This document shows, piece after piece, positions 19,939-30,008 of a stretch of 64,000 nucleotides of DNA; position 1 is the first letter of the stretch; each line of letters starts with the position of its first letter. Source of the stretch: Francisella orientalis FNO12 (lineage in GTDB: Bacteria > Pseudomonadota > Gammaproteobacteria > Francisellales > Francisellaceae); NCBI RefSeq assembly GCF_001042525.2, contig NZ_CP011921.2, positions 1 through 64,000 of the forward strand, written 5' to 3'. The notes beneath the pieces are model-generated. The model worked only from the letters and a program-made list of their open reading frames with translations. It ran no database searches and was not told the origin of the DNA. Both the position numbers and the translations under genes were made by a program.

Positions 19939-20811
19939 CTATTTTACATACTTATCAAACCAAGCAATTTGCTTAGCCAATATCTTCTGTAGAGGCTTGT
20001 CTTCATAGCATTCATAGTGACTAATACCCTCTAGAACCATTAGCTCTTTTGGCTCATTAGCTTTTTCATATAATATATGCGACTCTTCAACTGGGTTTAC
20101 AGAGTCAGTATCAGAAGCAACTATTAGTACAGGAATTTTTAAATCGCCAATATAGTTCTCAGGCTTATGCGATATCGTTTCATTAACTGTAAGAAACGGA
20201 ATTTTAATATCAAAAGCATCATACTCTTTAATATATCTCTCATAAAAGCCTATAGATTGCTCATCTGTTAGTACCTTATGTAAATGTACCATCATCTCTT
20301 TACCAGTTTTTTCTTTTTTAGCTAACATTTTGTCAATCATGCCAAGGAATTTCTCTTTTTCTTCACCTGACATATTACCTGTGATTACTCTCTCACCATT
20401 TCCAAAAGTTAGTTGAACTGATAGACATTTGACGAGATTATTTTGTGCAGCTGCTGTGATAGCGTTAGCACCACCATAAGAAGTACCCCAAAGTCCAATT
20501 TTATTAGAATCAACAAAGTCTAGACTAGCTACATAGTCAATCGCAGAGTGAATATCTTCAATTTGTAGTTTTGGCACTAGTCGACCTCTTTCGCCTTCGC
20601 TTTCGCCAAAGCCTCTATAATCAAAGTTAAGTACAACATACCCAGCCTTTGCAAAAGCTTCAGCATATGCCGGTAACAATACTTCTTTAAACCCAGCAAA
20701 ACCATGACATAAAACTATCGCAGGATATTTACTATTTTGATCAAAGTTTTCAGGTTTATATAGCTGTGCTGATATATTACATCCATGAGATGTGAAGTTT
20801 ACTTTTTCCAT
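19939..20811 (-). CDS. Alpha/beta hydrolase
   Basis: 290 residues, cytosolic serine hydrolase of the dienelactone hydrolase/acyl-peptidase-like group. Nucleophile motif GTSYGG with Ser111; HGFAGFKE (36-43) supplies the oxyanion loop; DYRGFGES (64-71) is typical; the acid is probably the Asp in ASDTDSVNP and the base His is in GISHYECY near the end. Substrate unknown: esterase, thioesterase or small lactone hydrolase are all possible. Monocistronic, facing an inverted-repeat spacer at its 3' end. Confidence 0.85.
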   Translation of the reverse strand: MEKVNFTSHGCNISAQLYKPENFDQNSKYPAIVLCHGFAGFKEVLLPAYAEAFAKAGYVVLNFDYRGFGESEGERGRLVPKLQIEDIHSAIDYVASLDFVDSNKIGLWGTSYGGANAITAAAQNNLVKCLSVQLTFGNGERVITGNMSGEEKEKFLGMIDKMLAKKEKTGKEMMVHLHKVLTDEQSIGFYERYIKEYDAFDIKIPFLTVNETISHKPENYIGDLKIPVLIVASDTDSVNPVEESHILYEKANEPKELMVLEGISHYECYEDKPLQKILAKQIAWFDKYVK

Positions 20812-20957
20812 ATTTCTTCTATTTGTCGGTTTATATACTTGTGTAACTTTATTTTAGCAGAAATTAAGCTATGTAACTTACAGAAGAGATTTTTATATAC
20901 AAACTTATTATGACAAAAGAGTATAATGGTAAGTAAATCTTATTATTGATATTGGAT

Positions 20958-21503
20958 ATGGATAAACAGCAAATAATTACTGCTACACAAAATTGGGTCA
21001 AGACATTTGTTGTAGGAATGAATCTTTGTCCATTTGCTAAGCGTGAAGTTGTTAAAAATAGAGTTCGTTATTTTGTCTCAGAAGCAACAACCACAGAGCA
21101 ATTATTAGCAGAAATACAGACAGAACTAGAGCTATTAGAGAGTGACACGAATATTGAGACAACTTTAGTTATTCATCCGTATATTTTACAAGACTTCTAC
21201 GACTACAATGACTTTCTATATGATACAGATAATCTTTTGATTGATATGTCATTAGAAGGAGTTTATCAGATAGCAAGTTTTCATCCTGATTATCAGTTTG
21301 AAGGGATAGACTTAAATGATGTTGAGAATTATACAAACCGTTCGCCTTATCCGATGTTGCACTGGATTCGTGAAGAGTCTCTTGAGAGAGCAATAGCAAA
21401 CTATCCAGACCCTGATGATATACCGCAAAGAAATATTGATTTGATGAATGAGCTAGGATTAGATAAAGTTAAAGTTTTGTTAAAATCGTGTTTTGATATT
21501 TAA
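20958..21503 (+). CDS. DUF1415 family protein
   Basis: 181 residues of a conserved gammaproteobacterial family of unknown function. Typical features: NWVKTFVVGMNLCPFAKRE near the start, VIHPYILQDFYDYNDFL, FHPDYQFEG, and NRSPYPMLHWIREESLERA. The conserved Cys and His residues in these motifs suggest a metal or redox site, but no activity is known to me. ATG at 20958 gives the standard N-terminus; a TTG twelve bases earlier is possible. Confidence 0.85.
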   Translation: MDKQQIITATQNWVKTFVVGMNLCPFAKREVVKNRVRYFVSEATTTEQLLAEIQTELELLESDTNIETTLVIHPYILQDFYDYNDFLYDTDNLLIDMSLEGVYQIASFHPDYQFEGIDLNDVENYTNRSPYPMLHWIREESLERAIANYPDPDDIPQRNIDLMNELGLDKVKVLLKSCFDI

Positions 21504-21545
21504 GGCTAAAAGTCCGCTGGCTAATTAACTTATAATTACTGATTT

Positions 21546-22598
21546 TTATACAAATACTTGTCTAATAATATAATCACCCAATGACTCAGATATTATGTTT
21601 AGAGCTCTTTCACTAACCTCAATCAACAATAGTATAAATAATGCGATAAAGATTCCTAAAGCTCTATATGTACCATCAGAGAAGCTAAAAAACTCTAGTT
21701 TTGTCGAGAAACAGACTATCATAAATGCTCTATTTGCTTGCTCATAAGCATATCCATACGATGGATGTTGTAATGCAAAGTACGTAAAGATTGTTGAGAA
21801 AATTATAAATAATGGAAATATAATAATTGGTAAATAGCTTGATATTACAATACAAGCAATACCGCATGATACTCCTAGTAAACATCCAAAGAATCTTCGA
21901 TGAAATACAAGGACAGTTTTATTTATCTCAACTCCGGATATAATTACGATAGTTATAATCATATTGACTGAGCCACCGGGAACGTTTACAAACATCCAAA
22001 ACAGTACAGCCAAACTCATTGCAATAAATATTCTAGTTGTATTTAATAGAGCGTCTTGATTTGATAGTGGTGGTGGTGGTGAGAAGCTTTTTCCTTTTTT
22101 AATTGGTAATATAAGCACAAATATTAAGGCGCATAAAACACCAACAATATTGGTGAGTATTCGATACTCTGTTAAATAAAAAGCATTAGTAGGCTCTACG
22201 ATACAGCTAGCCCCTATAAAAGATATATGTAAGCCAATGAACAGTAGAAAATAGCCCTCTTGAGGATAGATTTTTGAAAAAAATAAGAATATAGCTCCTA
22301 CTATAAAAATAATAAGTATGCCTACAAATGAAAATTCAACAAAAAGTATACTTAAGTATAAACCTATAATAGAACCAATAATTGTAGCAATAGCTCTTCT
22401 CAACGACTTATAGATAGTAAGAGAGGATCCTGTTGAGAATATTACGATAGCAGCTGTAGCAGCCCAAAAAGGATAATCAAAATTTAGAACATCATTAATA
22501 ATAATTGCTATTACACCACATATAGAAATCGCTATAGATATTAGCAATATCTCTAGAGATTCTTCTTTTTTGATATCATATAACTTAGAACCATACAT
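21546..22598 (-). CDS. FUSC-family inner-membrane efflux component
   Basis: 350 residues with about ten to eleven hydrophobic segments in two blocks, like the membrane half of FUSC/AaeB proteins that export aromatic carboxylates; it lacks the large cytosolic C-terminal domain of full AaeB. It overlaps the 3' end of the membrane-fusion gene by 14 bases. I prefer ATG at 22598 (MYGSKLYDIKKEE) because GGTGGAG lies 6 bases ahead; ATG 22604 is too close to it. Third gene of a lipoprotein-fusion protein-FUSC operon, divergent from a LysR gene. Confidence 0.8.
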   Translation of the reverse strand: MYGSKLYDIKKEESLEILLISIAISICGVIAIIINDVLNFDYPFWAATAAIVIFSTGSSLTIYKSLRRAIATIIGSIIGLYLSILFVEFSFVGILIIFIVGAIFLFFSKIYPQEGYFLLFIGLHISFIGASCIVEPTNAFYLTEYRILTNIVGVLCALIFVLILPIKKGKSFSPPPPLSNQDALLNTTRIFIAMSLAVLFWMFVNVPGGSVNMIITIVIISGVEINKTVLVFHRRFFGCLLGVSCGIACIVISSYLPIIIFPLFIIFSTIFTYFALQHPSYGYAYEQANRAFMIVCFSTKLEFFSFSDGTYRALGIFIALFILLLIEVSERALNIISESLGDYIIRQVFV

Positions 22599-23550
22599 GG
22601 ACATCTCCACCAAGTCTAAATTCTTTTGTATCTTTAGATAAAACTTCTATAAGTACAGGAAATCTATAATCCAATCTAACCCAGTCTATATTTCTTTCAA
22701 TATGATAGAGAGCAGAGAAATTATTATATTCGGGTCTTGTGATTCCTTTTTCGATATCAACTATTCTACCTGTATATTTCTTAAATCCTGTTAGGCTTGT
22801 AGTCATACTAATAGTCTGGCCAACAGATAAATATCTAATATTACTTTCTTTGACATTTGCCACAACATACCATTTATGAGTATCAACGATAGAAAATAAA
22901 TCTTCTCCTTTATTAATGAAATCGCCCTTTTGTAATATAAAGTTTGAAATATATCCATCTGTTGTGGCTTTGATGGAACATCTACTCAAAGAGTACTCTT
23001 TTTGACCAATCTTTGATTGAGTTATTTTCTCATCAGATAGAAGATCATTTTGTCTGATTTTTAGGTTATCTACATTCTGACACGCTTTGACAAATTGAGA
23101 CTCACTAGATATTAGGTTTTTTTCAGCTAAGTCTTTTTGTTGATCAGATACGGCACCATCTTTTATTAGAAGTTTATATCTCTCAAAATTTCTTTTCTCA
23201 ACAATTAGACTTTCTCTAGCTAAATCTCTTTGCTTTTCAGCAAGTTTTATTTTTATGACAATATCTTTAAGTTCTAGAGCTATCTTTTTATCTTGAGACT
23301 GTAGTATATTGAGCTCTTTTGTTATGTATCTGCAATCTAGTTCAAATAATGTATCCCCCTTGTTTACATATGATCCTTTTTTGATGTATATCTTCTGAAC
23401 TTGTCCATTTTCTACACTATTTACTCTGGTAAAGTTGGCATATAAATAAGCATCTCTTTCGAAGCTAGCATCAAAGTATAAAAAAATACATATAAGAAAA
23501 ATAATAATAAATAGTATTATTACAACAGCCATTAGTTTTGATATTTTCAT
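22585..23550 (-). CDS. HlyD/AaeA-type membrane fusion protein
   Basis: Periplasmic adaptor that joins an inner-membrane pump to the outer membrane. One N-terminal membrane helix (about residues 5-27), a split lipoyl-like beta domain (VENGQVQKIYIKKGSYVNKGDTLFEL and YISNFILQKGDFINKGEDLFSI) and a long alpha-helical hairpin rich in Lys/Glu between them (about 75-185). 321 residues from ATG 23550; an upstream TTG adds 18 residues but leaves a poorer N-terminus. Gene order with the FUSC gene mirrors aaeA-aaeB. Confidence 0.88.
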   Translation of the reverse strand: MKISKLMAVVIILFIIIFLICIFLYFDASFERDAYLYANFTRVNSVENGQVQKIYIKKGSYVNKGDTLFELDCRYITKELNILQSQDKKIALELKDIVIKIKLAEKQRDLARESLIVEKRNFERYKLLIKDGAVSDQQKDLAEKNLISSESQFVKACQNVDNLKIRQNDLLSDEKITQSKIGQKEYSLSRCSIKATTDGYISNFILQKGDFINKGEDLFSIVDTHKWYVVANVKESNIRYLSVGQTISMTTSLTGFKKYTGRIVDIEKGITRPEYNNFSALYHIERNIDWVRLDYRFPVLIEVLSKDTKEFRLGGDVHVWF

Positions 23551-23627
23551 CGTAAAAACTCTTTTACTTAATTTTGATTGAGCTACAACAAACTTGAAGT
23601 GCAAATCTTATGAAGAATTATGGTTTG

Positions 23628-24035
23628 CTATACGGCTAATCCTTCTTTAAGAGTATTTAGCAGAGCAGAAGATCTAATATAATCTCCGTTACTATCATAT
23701 TTGATCATAATCTTTGTGATATTTTTGGATATTCTGTGGATGATTATTTCTATTCGATCACTATGATTCTTATTATTTATAGCTGTTATAGTTGCTTTGT
23801 CATTAGTTTGACTATTTTCTACTAAATCGTAAGCATGACCATTCTCATCATAAGTAATACCTGCCTTGATACTATTGATTATCACCTGATAGACTTTGTC
23901 AAAACTATGATTAAGTTCTGCAATGTAGTATCCATTTTCATACTTGGTATTGTCAATCGAGGCACAGCTTGTAGTAATGACAGTTATAAGTATTATTACA
24001 ATTATTCTTAACAATGATTTGGAATAGTTCTTCAT
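23628..24035 (-). CDS. DUF3568-like lipoprotein
   Basis: 135 residues. Lipoprotein-type signal LLRIIVIILITVITTSC, with Cys at position 23 from ATG 24035; ribosome binding site TAGGAA is 9 bases ahead of this ATG, better spaced than for the ATG 9 bases upstream. The mature domain has the layout I associate with DUF3568, a small Francisella/Coxiella-type lipoprotein family of unknown function (alternating strands, ...ITAINNKNHSDRIEIIIHR...). First gene of the putative export operon; it may help the fusion protein or act at the outer membrane. No TolC-like gene is nearby. Confidence 0.7.
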   Translation of the reverse strand: MKNYSKSLLRIIVIILITVITTSCASIDNTKYENGYYIAELNHSFDKVYQVIINSIKAGITYDENGHAYDLVENSQTNDKATITAINNKNHSDRIEIIIHRISKNITKIMIKYDSNGDYIRSSALLNTLKEGLAV

Positions 24036-24109
24036 AATGTTCATTTCCTATGTATCGCAGATTTTTATAAAAAACTTCTAATATATATTTTCACACTAAA
24101 ATTATCTTT

Positions 24110-24142
24110 GAAAAACATATATAATAATAATTATGTATTTTC
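24110..24142. promoter_or_regulatory. Candidate LysR operator
   Basis: Imperfect inverted repeat GAAAAACATA (24110-24119) and TATGTATTTTC (24132-24142) with an AT-rich 12-base centre, in the gap between the divergent lipoprotein and LysR genes. Position and form fit a LysR-type regulator binding site controlling both directions. Confidence 0.4.
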
Positions 24143-24156
24143 AAATTGGAAATAGT

Positions 24157-25026
24157 ATGGATAGGTTTGATTGCATGAAAAGTTTCATTCTAGTAGCTAA
24201 GAATCTTAGTTTTACAGTAGCCGCTAGAAAACAAGGTTTTGGATTAGCAAAAGTTAGTAAGCAGATTAATTTTCTTGAAGAATGGCTATCATCATCACTT
24301 TTTATACGTACTACAAGAAAAGTAGAGTTAACAGCTAAAGGAGAAGTATTTCTTGACTACGCGCAAGATATTGTAAAGCGTGTCGAAGGCGCACAAAATG
24401 ATATTGAGAATAGAGATATACAACCAAGAGGTGAGATAGCAGTCTCGATAACAGCAGGACTTAATGCCGCTTTTTTTATTGAGCATTTTGCTAATTTTTT
24501 ATCAAAATATGATCAAGTAAAGCTCAATATACATAATATTAATTCCCCACTTACAGTCTTAGAAGGCACATGTGATGTCTCCATAAGTTCTATAGATGTT
24601 GCTGACCCTAGACTGGTTAAATATGTTTTTTGTTCATTTAAGCGTAAATTGTATGCATCACCTAGATATCTTGAGAAAAAAGGAATCCCTAGATCTTTAT
24701 CAGATCTGTCTCATCATAATACTTTAGTAAATACCCTCACTCACCCCAAAGGTTGGCAGTTTGGTAAATCATCTGTAAATCTGAACTATGATTATTTATC
24801 TAGCTCAACAGATGAGTTAAAAAATGCAGCCATACACGGACTGGGAATTATTTGGTCGATTGACCCCTTAGTTAGACAAGAGGTTAATTCTAGAGATCTG
24901 ATAGAAATTAAGATGGATGAAGCCCAAGAAGATGTTAAGTTGTATTGCTATTTTTTACAAACATCAAAACAAGATAAGAGACGTATTCTTGCAGAATATT
25001 TGCTTAAGAATGTAGATATTCTCTAA
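24157..25026 (+). CDS. LysR-family transcriptional regulator
   Basis: 289 residues. Winged helix-turn-helix at about 7-65 (FILVAKNLSFTVAARKQGFGLAKVSKQINFLE..., with RTTRKVELTAKG wing) and a periplasmic-binding-protein-like effector domain from about 90. The start ATG 24157 has GGAA 7 bases upstream and gives the standard N-terminus MDRFDCMKSF; an upstream ATG adds 8 residues. By position it most likely controls the divergent lipoprotein-fusion-FUSC operon in response to the exported compound. Confidence 0.9.
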   Translation: MDRFDCMKSFILVAKNLSFTVAARKQGFGLAKVSKQINFLEEWLSSSLFIRTTRKVELTAKGEVFLDYAQDIVKRVEGAQNDIENRDIQPRGEIAVSITAGLNAAFFIEHFANFLSKYDQVKLNIHNINSPLTVLEGTCDVSISSIDVADPRLVKYVFCSFKRKLYASPRYLEKKGIPRSLSDLSHHNTLVNTLTHPKGWQFGKSSVNLNYDYLSSSTDELKNAAIHGLGIIWSIDPLVRQEVNSRDLIEIKMDEAQEDVKLYCYFLQTSKQDKRRILAEYLLKNVDIL

Positions 25027-25035
25027 GTTTAACTA

Positions 25036-25659
25036 TTATTTTATCGGTATCATAACTTCATTAGTACGTAAAAATGGTATTGTCCATGGCGGATTATAGC
25101 CAGCAGCTTCAGGTTGACCGACTATTTCGTAATTGTTTGCTTTTATCCATGTTCTAAGTTTAGTCGTATTGCTATCTATAGAGTCTTTGTCTAGGAAACT
25201 ACTAAATGTAACTACCGCCATTTTAGTTTCAGGTTTCTCAACCAATTTGATTTTATCACTAGTTGGTTTTGGAGCATTTTGTAGAGTATATTGAGCTGGT
25301 AATACAAAAGCTATAGTCCATGATTTATCATCCTCAGCTATCATTACTGGAGCAGTCATCTGAATTTTTTGTGATGATTGTTCTATTTTGACAGGAGCAG
25401 TCATTTGTATATCTTGTTTAGTAATGTTTGCACCAGTTATGTATCTAAACAAGTAGCCAAAACCTTTGTTGACAGTAGACTTATAGTCAGAGTCTTCCAC
25501 AGTTACTTGAGCTTCAGTAAGAGGAGCATAAACTCTAACAGAGAAATTATCATCTGTTTTAATATTTGTATATTTAGCTTGAGGAATATTATTGATTCCA
25601 ATTATTTCTACAAGATGATAGTGCTAAAGCAGATATTACCGATAAAGCTTTTTTAACAT
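25036..25659 (-). pseudogene. SOUL heme-binding family lipoprotein, frameshifted
   Basis: The SOUL domain (AKYTNIKTDDNFSVRVYAP..., IQMTAPVKIEQ and IQMTAPVMI, ending RTNEVMIPIK) is open from about 25600 to 25036. Its 5' end is damaged: ATG at 25659 (AAGGGG upstream) is in the SOUL frame, but the lipoprotein signal KKALSVISALALSSC is one frame off, so two opposite shifts are present, one in an A run near 25652 and one just after the Cys codon near 25606. An internal GTG at 25500 could make a 154-residue domain without export signal. Probably non-functional as a lipoprotein. Confidence 0.65.
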
Positions 25660-25799
25660 ATCTTACACCCCTTAGGAATTGCTGTAAAAGATATCTATAT
25701 TTATAATTATAAAGCATAATATGGTTATCTAAAAGTTAAAGTTTTGTAAGGTTAAGTTGTTATAATTGTGCAAAACTTAAATAAATATAAGGTTTAAAT

Positions 25800-26342
25800 A
25801 TGACTAAATTACTCAAAATAATAGCGCTACTTGCTGTTATGATAGGGGCTTCTTATGCTTCGGTTGAAAAGCCACTTAATCTTTTGGTGAAAAGAGCTTC
25901 TTTGATGCAAGGTGTCGGAATATGTAAGCATAAGCTTAATAGTCCTCTATATGATGCAGATCAAGAGCTTAGAGTACTACAAAATGCTCAAGCTTTAGCA
26001 AAAAAGAATCATTTAGAATCTAGCTCATTTCTGATTTTTATCCAATTACAAATGGATTTATCTAAGCAAATAGAAGATTATTATGCAAAAAATGCAACTC
26101 AGCAACAGCTTGAGCAACAAAGCCCTGATTGTTTATCTATATATCGAGATAAGATTAAAAAAGTTGATGAACAACTCTATCCGGCAATAAGTCAAAACAT
26201 CAGCGAAATTGATAAAGATAAAGACTTAACTAAAAAGCTTAGTGAGCTTGTGAAAAAACAAAAGATCAAAGGTATTCCTCAAAATCCAAATTATATAGAG
26301 TTATTAGCAAATAGTTTGCAAAGTATCAAAGTAGCTCAATAA
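25800..26342 (+). CDS. Exported chorismate mutase (AroQ gamma type)
   Basis: Converts chorismate to prephenate in the periplasm. 180 residues: signal peptide to about residue 20 (LLAVMIGASYASVEK), then the all-helical AroQ fold with LNLLVKRASLMQGVGICKHKLNSPLYD, whose Arg and Lys match catalytic positions, and ALAKKNHLESSSFLIFIQLQM. The pattern resembles the secreted chorismate mutases of pathogens such as Mycobacterium and Salmonella. A chorismate mutase outside the cytosol has no obvious anabolic role, and the tyrA downstream step is broken in this genome segment. Confidence 0.8.
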   Translation: MTKLLKIIALLAVMIGASYASVEKPLNLLVKRASLMQGVGICKHKLNSPLYDADQELRVLQNAQALAKKNHLESSSFLIFIQLQMDLSKQIEDYYAKNATQQQLEQQSPDCLSIYRDKIKKVDEQLYPAISQNISEIDKDKDLTKKLSELVKKQKIKGIPQNPNYIELLANSLQSIKVAQ

Positions 26343-26380
26343 GTTGATTTAGAGAATTAAAAAGAGAAAATCTTAAGAGA

Positions 26381-29300
26381 TTAGTTATTTTTTATCCATT
26401 TTTGTATTAAGTCTAAAGTAAATGGATATTCTTTATTCTTATGCATTTGGTGGTAATTAAACTGCTTAGAGCTACCCTTTTTTATCTACAATAATCTCTT
26501 AGTCTCATTACTGTAAGCAGTATTACCAGTAGCTGATACAACAGGATCATTTTCAACAAGATCGCCTTGTGAGTGATTGAAGTCCCAGTATCTATTAATT
26601 CTACGTGATTCCGCTTCGTATGAGTTAATAGAGAATGTCTTATAACTTCTACCACCTGGATGAGAAACAAAGTAGTTAAAGCCGCCTATAGATCTATTAT
26701 TCCATTTATCAACGATATCAAAAGTTAATGGAGTATCAAAACCAATAGTTGGATGTAATGCTGACCACGGCTGCCATGCTTTGTATCGAACACCACTGAC
26801 ATACTCGCCTTCAACATTTGTCTTTGATAATGGAATTTGTACACCATTACATGTTACAGCATATCTTTCATCGTTAAAGTTTTGGATTTTCAGCTGCAAT
26901 CTCTCTACAGAAGAGTCAACATATCTTGCAGTTCCTTGAGAGCTAGACTCTTCACCTAATACATGCCATGGTTCTATTGCAGCTCTTATCTCGCAGTGCA
27001 TATTGTTGATAGTAGTCATACCATATAGAGTGAATCTAAACTCAAAGAATGGATCAAACCATTCAAGTTTAAACTCATAGCCTTCATCATTTAGGAACTG
27101 TACAACTTCTCTGATATCTTCTTTTACATAATGCTCTAATAAGAACTTATCATGTAGTCTTGTTCCCTAGCGTACTAAGTCATGCTTGTATGGTTTTTTC
27201 CAAAAACAAGATACCAACGCTCTTACTAATAACATTTGCAATAGTGCCATCTGAGAGTGAGGAGGCATATCAAATGCTCTAAGCTCTAAAATACCTAATC
27301 TGCCAGAGCTACTATCTGGTGAGTAAAGTTTATCGATACAAAACTCACTTCTGTGTGTGTTACCAGTAATATAAGTAAGCATATGTCTAAACAATCTATC
27401 AACTAACCAGAATGGTATATTTGAGTCATCATCGAGTATTTGTGAGAAGGCTATTTCTAATTCGTATAGATTTTCTAATCTGCCTTCATTAACTCTTGGT
27501 GCTTGAGAAGTAGGACCAATAAATGCACCACTAAATAAGTATGATAAACCAGGATGATGTTGCCAAAATGTTATCAAACTTCTAAGCAAATTAGGTCTTC
27601 TTAATAGTGGTGAATCACTTGGCTTGGCAGTACCTAGTGTGACATGGTTACCACCACCGGTACCAGTGTGTTTACCATCAATTGCAAATTTCTCTGTGCC
27701 AAGTCTGCACTGTCTAGCATCTTCATATAATCCAAGTATATTATCACTTAGCTCTTTCCATGAGTGTGCTGGCTGTATGTTTACCTCTATAACACCAGGG
27801 TCTGGAGTTACTTTTATTCTATCTGTTCTATTATCTTGAGGTGGTTCATAACCCTCTATAATAACTGCCATATTTAGTTTCTTATCATTTACTTCTATAG
27901 AGGCTATCAGATCTAAGAATACTTCAGTATCATTTATCGGTGGTAAGAATATACATAGCTTATTATTTCTAATTTCTGTAGAAATAGCAGTTCTTACAAA
28001 TGCACTATAAGTATTATGAGGTATTTGAGTTAATCTCTTTTGCTCTTTGCTCAACCGATGTTATATAGTCCCTAAGGTTAGGGTATGATGCAAACAAGTC
28101 TGTTTCGACAGATTTTTCAATCTCGACATGTGGCTTAAGAATTAATGAGTCTAAAGGAAGTCTAAAGCCAAGTGGAGAATTACCAGCTAATAAAAATAGG
28201 TTTCCTCTTCTAAATTCCCATTTAGAGCTTATCCATTTTGTTTTACCAAAATCTAAAGTACATAACCAACTTCTTCATCTAGTCCAAAGCTTAATTTCTC
28301 AGCTATAGTACGTCTTTCTAAAGGATCTTTGAGATTATATTTCATTAGATCAACATCTATCGGAAGCTCAGCCTCTTTAATTATGTAGTAAATAAGATCT
28401 TCATAAGCAGCTACGATATTTTGATCACTAACTCCTAAAACCAAAGATAATGTAGATAGGAATTTTTTAGCATCAGCAGTTTTGTATGGATATGATTTAT
28501 TCATATCGGCTAATAATTCTGGGTTTCTCCATACCGGATTACCATCTTTTCGCCAGTAAACAGTAGTCTGCCACCTTGGAAGAGCTCTCCTGGATACCAT
28601 TTACCCTGAGCATGATGTAACAATCCACCGTTAGTATTGGATGATAATAATTTTCTAGATAACTTATTAGCTAACTCTCTTTTATGTGGTCCATCAGCTT
28701 CTGTATTCCATTGAGCTGATTCCATATCATCTATAGATACAAAAGTTGGTTCACCTCCATTAGTTTAGTCGGACATCATTTTCAACTTGATCTCTATCAA
28801 CTTTAAATCCTAAGTTATAAATATCTTGCCGTTGCTTTTCTATATATGGTTTGGTAACTCTTGGAGACTCAAATATTCTTGTGACTTTATTCTCGTAGAA
28901 GAATTCCGTTTCACAGACATCCGTAGCGCCTTCAATAGCATGAGCACTATTATAGTGAGGAGTATACGCCAGAGGGATATGACCTTCTCCAGCAAAAAGT
29001 CCACTAGTAGAATCAAGACCAATCCAGCCGGCTCCAGGTATATAAACCTCCGTCCAAGCATGCAAGTCTGTAAAATCTTCTTCTGGTCCATTAGGTCCAT
29101 CTAATGACCCAACATTAGCTTTTAGTTGTACTAAATAGCCTGATACGAATCTTGCTGCAAGACCAAGATGTCTTAAAACTTGTACAAATAGCCAAGAGAA
29201 GTCTCTACAACTTCCTAGTTTTTTATCAAGAGTCTCTTTAGGAGTCTGAACACTTGGTTCAAGTCGGATAGTATAGTTAAGAGTATTATATATTTTCTGA

Positions 29301-29747
29301 TTTATCTCTACTAAGAAGTCTATTATGGGTTTTTTAGATTTATTTATAGAAGCGACGAAGTCTCTTGACTCTTTTGAGCGATCTTCTAACTCTATATATG
29401 GTGCTAACTCTTTTTTCAAATCTTTTTTGTATTGAAAAGGATAGTCCTTTACCCCTTCTTCAACAAAGAAATCAAAAGGGTTAATAGTAATCATGTCAGC
29501 AATAATTTCAACATCAATACTAAACTCATCAGTTCGTTCAGAGAAGACTAATCTAGCTAAATAGTTTCCAAATGGATCTTGTTGCCAGTTAATAAAATGA
29601 TTCTCTGGCTTAATCTTGAGTGAATAAGATTCTATAGGTGTTCTGCTATAAGGAGCAGGTCTTAATCTTATTAATATGCGGAGATAATGAAACTTTCTTA
29701 TCATACTTATATTGAGTTCTATGAGAAATAACTACTTTTAAAGCCAT
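26381..29747 (-). pseudogene. Transglutaminase-DUF2126 fusion gene, heavily decayed
   Basis: Remains of one ~1120-codon gene. ATG at 29747 (AGGT upstream) opens a transglutaminase-like N domain; a shift near 29675 leads into a long open part with the catalytic Cys in KLGSCRDFSW, His in TDLHAWTEVYIPG and Asp in GLDSTSG. After another shift near 28760 comes the DUF2126 half (MGGEPTFVSIDDM, GELFQGG, PRWQTTVYWRKDG, KHTGTGGGNHVTLG, SGRLGILELRAF, HPGGRSY). Further shifts lie near 28590, 28255 and 28050, with in-frame TAG at 27167 and 26486; the frame after the last ends PFTLDLIQKWIKNN at 26381. Family members often sit with circularly permuted ATP-grasp peptide-ligase genes. Inactive. Confidence 0.9.
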
Positions 29748-29908
29748 AATAAACCTACCTTTTATGCTTCTATAATCTAATAATACATAATTTTAAGGAT
29801 TTTATAAAAAGTAAGTTAGATCTTGAGTTAAAAATTTTTCAAAAATATAAAATTAAAAATTGGAAAAAACTAAATCAACCAAAGACTATTAGACACAGTT
29901 ATCATAAT

Positions 29909-29922
29909 TTGACATAGATCAA
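29909..29922. promoter_or_regulatory. FNR-like palindrome before pyrF
   Basis: TTGACATAGATCAA differs from the FNR-type consensus TTGAT-N4-ATCAA at one base and overlaps a consensus -35 hexamer TTGACA, 100 bases before pyrF. Could simply be the promoter. Otherwise 29748-29996 shows nothing but AT-rich spacer. Confidence 0.35.
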
Positions 29923-30008
29923 AATGAGAAGCTAAAAATATAGTTTACTATCTCCATAAATTAAACTAATATATAGTTTCAACATCGATTAATCATTTGA
30001 GAAACTTA

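Noticed and set aside
28826-29104. Plus-strand frame within the transglutaminase pseudogene
   Set aside because: Antisense of recognisable transglutaminase sequence; no independent support.
29909-29945. TTGACA with TATAGT as a full sigma-70 promoter for pyrF
   Set aside because: Spacing between the two hexamers is about 24 bases, too long; the TAAAAA alternative at 18 bases is weak, so I did not call a promoter.
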